Source of the DNA: Thermoleophilia bacterium
Lineage (GTDB): Bacteria; Actinomycetota; Thermoleophilia; UBA2241
Reading direction: 5' to 3'
Length of the DNA stretch: 38,017 bases
Assembly (NCBI GenBank): GCA_016933475.1
Contig: JAFGAW010000066.1
Coordinates: 1-38,017, forward strand
Made by a program: the position numbers and the translations under genes. The first letter of the stretch is position 1, and the number at the start of each line of letters is the position of its first letter. Positions 37,451 to 38,017 of the stretch are shown piece by piece. Under the pieces are notes generated by a model. The model had not been told where the DNA came from, did no database searches, and saw nothing but the letters and a program-made list of their open reading frames with translations.

Positions 37451-38017
37451 TCAGTGGTAGATGTACACCCGCTCGCCGAGGAACGACCGGTCGTACACCC
37501 ACCTGCAGACCCAGACCGGCTCGCGCACGCAGCCGTGGCTCGCCGGGTACGGGGGCACCGACCAGTAGCCGTGGATCGCGTACTCGCCGTAGAACCCCAT
37601 CGTGTACGGCAGCAGGTCGGTGCCGAAGAGGCTCACCGACATGGGGATCTTGCTCTTGATCCTGAAGGCGCCCTCGGGGGTGTTGCCGGTCGCCCCCGTC
37701 GACACGGCGATGAGCCCGGCGGTCTTGCCGTCCCTCACCACCATGAGGATCTGCCGCGTCTTGTCGATCTCGATGTGGACGCTCGGGCTCGCGTACCTCG
37801 GCCTCGCCACCTTGGCGAACTCGAGCTTGCGCCAGTCGGCGTAGTTGACCACGTAGTCACGCGTCAGCCGGTACGCCTTCTGGAACGCCACGACGGCGTC
37901 CTTGTCCTTGACCCCGAAGTACCGGTCGATCGCCGGCACGCGGATGCGCAGCTGACTGAGGCGCGTGAGCAGGCCCTCGACGATGAGCCCGCTGGAGCCG
38001 ACCCTGAGCGTGCGGTA
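37451..38017 (-). CDS. L,D-transpeptidase (YkuD) with peptidoglycan-binding domain, 5' end missing
   Basis: The frame continues past the right edge; 188 residues are visible, and the track's start at 37939 is internal. The visible N-terminal part (LRVGSSGLIVEGLLTRLSQL, then KDKDAVVAFQKAYRL) is a PG_binding_1-like repeat. The C-terminal YkuD domain (from about VHIEIDKTRQILMVV) has the active-site motif IHGYWSVPPYPASHGCVR with catalytic Cys. It would form 3-3 peptidoglycan crosslinks or attach proteins outside the membrane. A signal peptide or anchor presumably lies beyond the window. It ends near a strong bidirectional hairpin. Confidence 0.9.
   Translation of the reverse strand, partial: YRTLRVGSSGLIVEGLLTRLSQLRIRVPAIDRYFGVKDKDAVVAFQKAYRLTRDYVVNYADWRKLEFAKVARPRYASPSVHIEIDKTRQILMVVRDGKTAGLIAVSTGATGNTPEGAFRIKSKIPMSVSLFGTDLLPYTMGFYGEYAIHGYWSVPPYPASHGCVREPVWVCRWVYDRSFLGERVYIYH

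Overview
The window is very GC-rich (roughly 70% or more by eye) and densely coded. It looks like a chromosomal stretch from an actinobacterium (Actinomycetota). The main evidence is the cell-division signalling operon (Ser/Thr kinase, fhaA, fhaB, PP2C phosphatase, ftsW/rodA, PBP, PASTA kinase), myo-inositol-phosphate synthase next to a phosphatidylinositol-phosphate synthase, frequent GTG starts with 4-base GTGA overlaps, and several -10 boxes (TAnnnT) lying 6-7 bases upstream of start codons, as in leaderless transcripts. An archaeal-type topoisomerase I and the envelope gene set suggest a deep lineage such as Thermoleophilia rather than a mycobacterium or streptomycete; this placement is inference. 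I see no prophage, transposase, CRISPR array or rRNA.

Layout. 1-1187: 5' end of a DUF4388-type gene (minus), divergent from a PHP-domain phosphoesterase and a YjbQ protein. 1335-4625: HEGGH metallopeptidase (minus), then a 23S rRNA m5U methyltransferase of the RlmD type (plus) with an internal repetitive insertion. 4710-6060: a presenilin-like membrane protein overlapping a uracil-DNA-glycosylase-fold protein that lacks the usual catalytic motifs. 6433-9252: inositol phospholipid genes (PAP2-type enzyme, PIP synthase, ino1). 9362-14719: tRNA-Lys and a replication cluster (topA, tmk, holB, ricT/PSP1, heavy-metal-binding protein). 14808-17241: amidohydrolase, TPR protein and STAS anti-sigma antagonist. 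17381-19876: Asp23 protein and GNAT, bordered by tandem repeats, facing a PRC/MgtE_N/CBS protein. 20192-22476: purine permease and TerC. 22603-32605: the ~10-kb kinase/FHA/division operon, interrupted by a 3-hydroxyacyl-CoA-dehydrogenase-like gene. 32680-37310: tRNA-Leu, two envelope/unknown genes, prephenate dehydratase, GNAT and an arginase-family enzyme. 37451-end: an L,D-transpeptidase truncated by the window edge.

How the genes fit together. Much of the window serves the cell envelope: inositol phospholipid synthesis, peptidoglycan synthesis (FtsW/RodA plus class B PBP) under reversible Ser/Thr phosphorylation (two kinases, one phosphatase, two FHA readers), and L,D-crosslinking. Most of the rest is replication and core metabolism. 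The observations most worth a second look are the presenilin-like protein with a GVAD active-site variant and a PALP motif, its overlap with the altered UDG-fold gene, an archaeal-type TopA in a bacterial replication cluster, the dehydrogenase inside the division operon, short upstream ORFs coupled to pheA and to a GNAT gene, and several unrelated tandem repeats at gene ends, two of which duplicate the stop codon.
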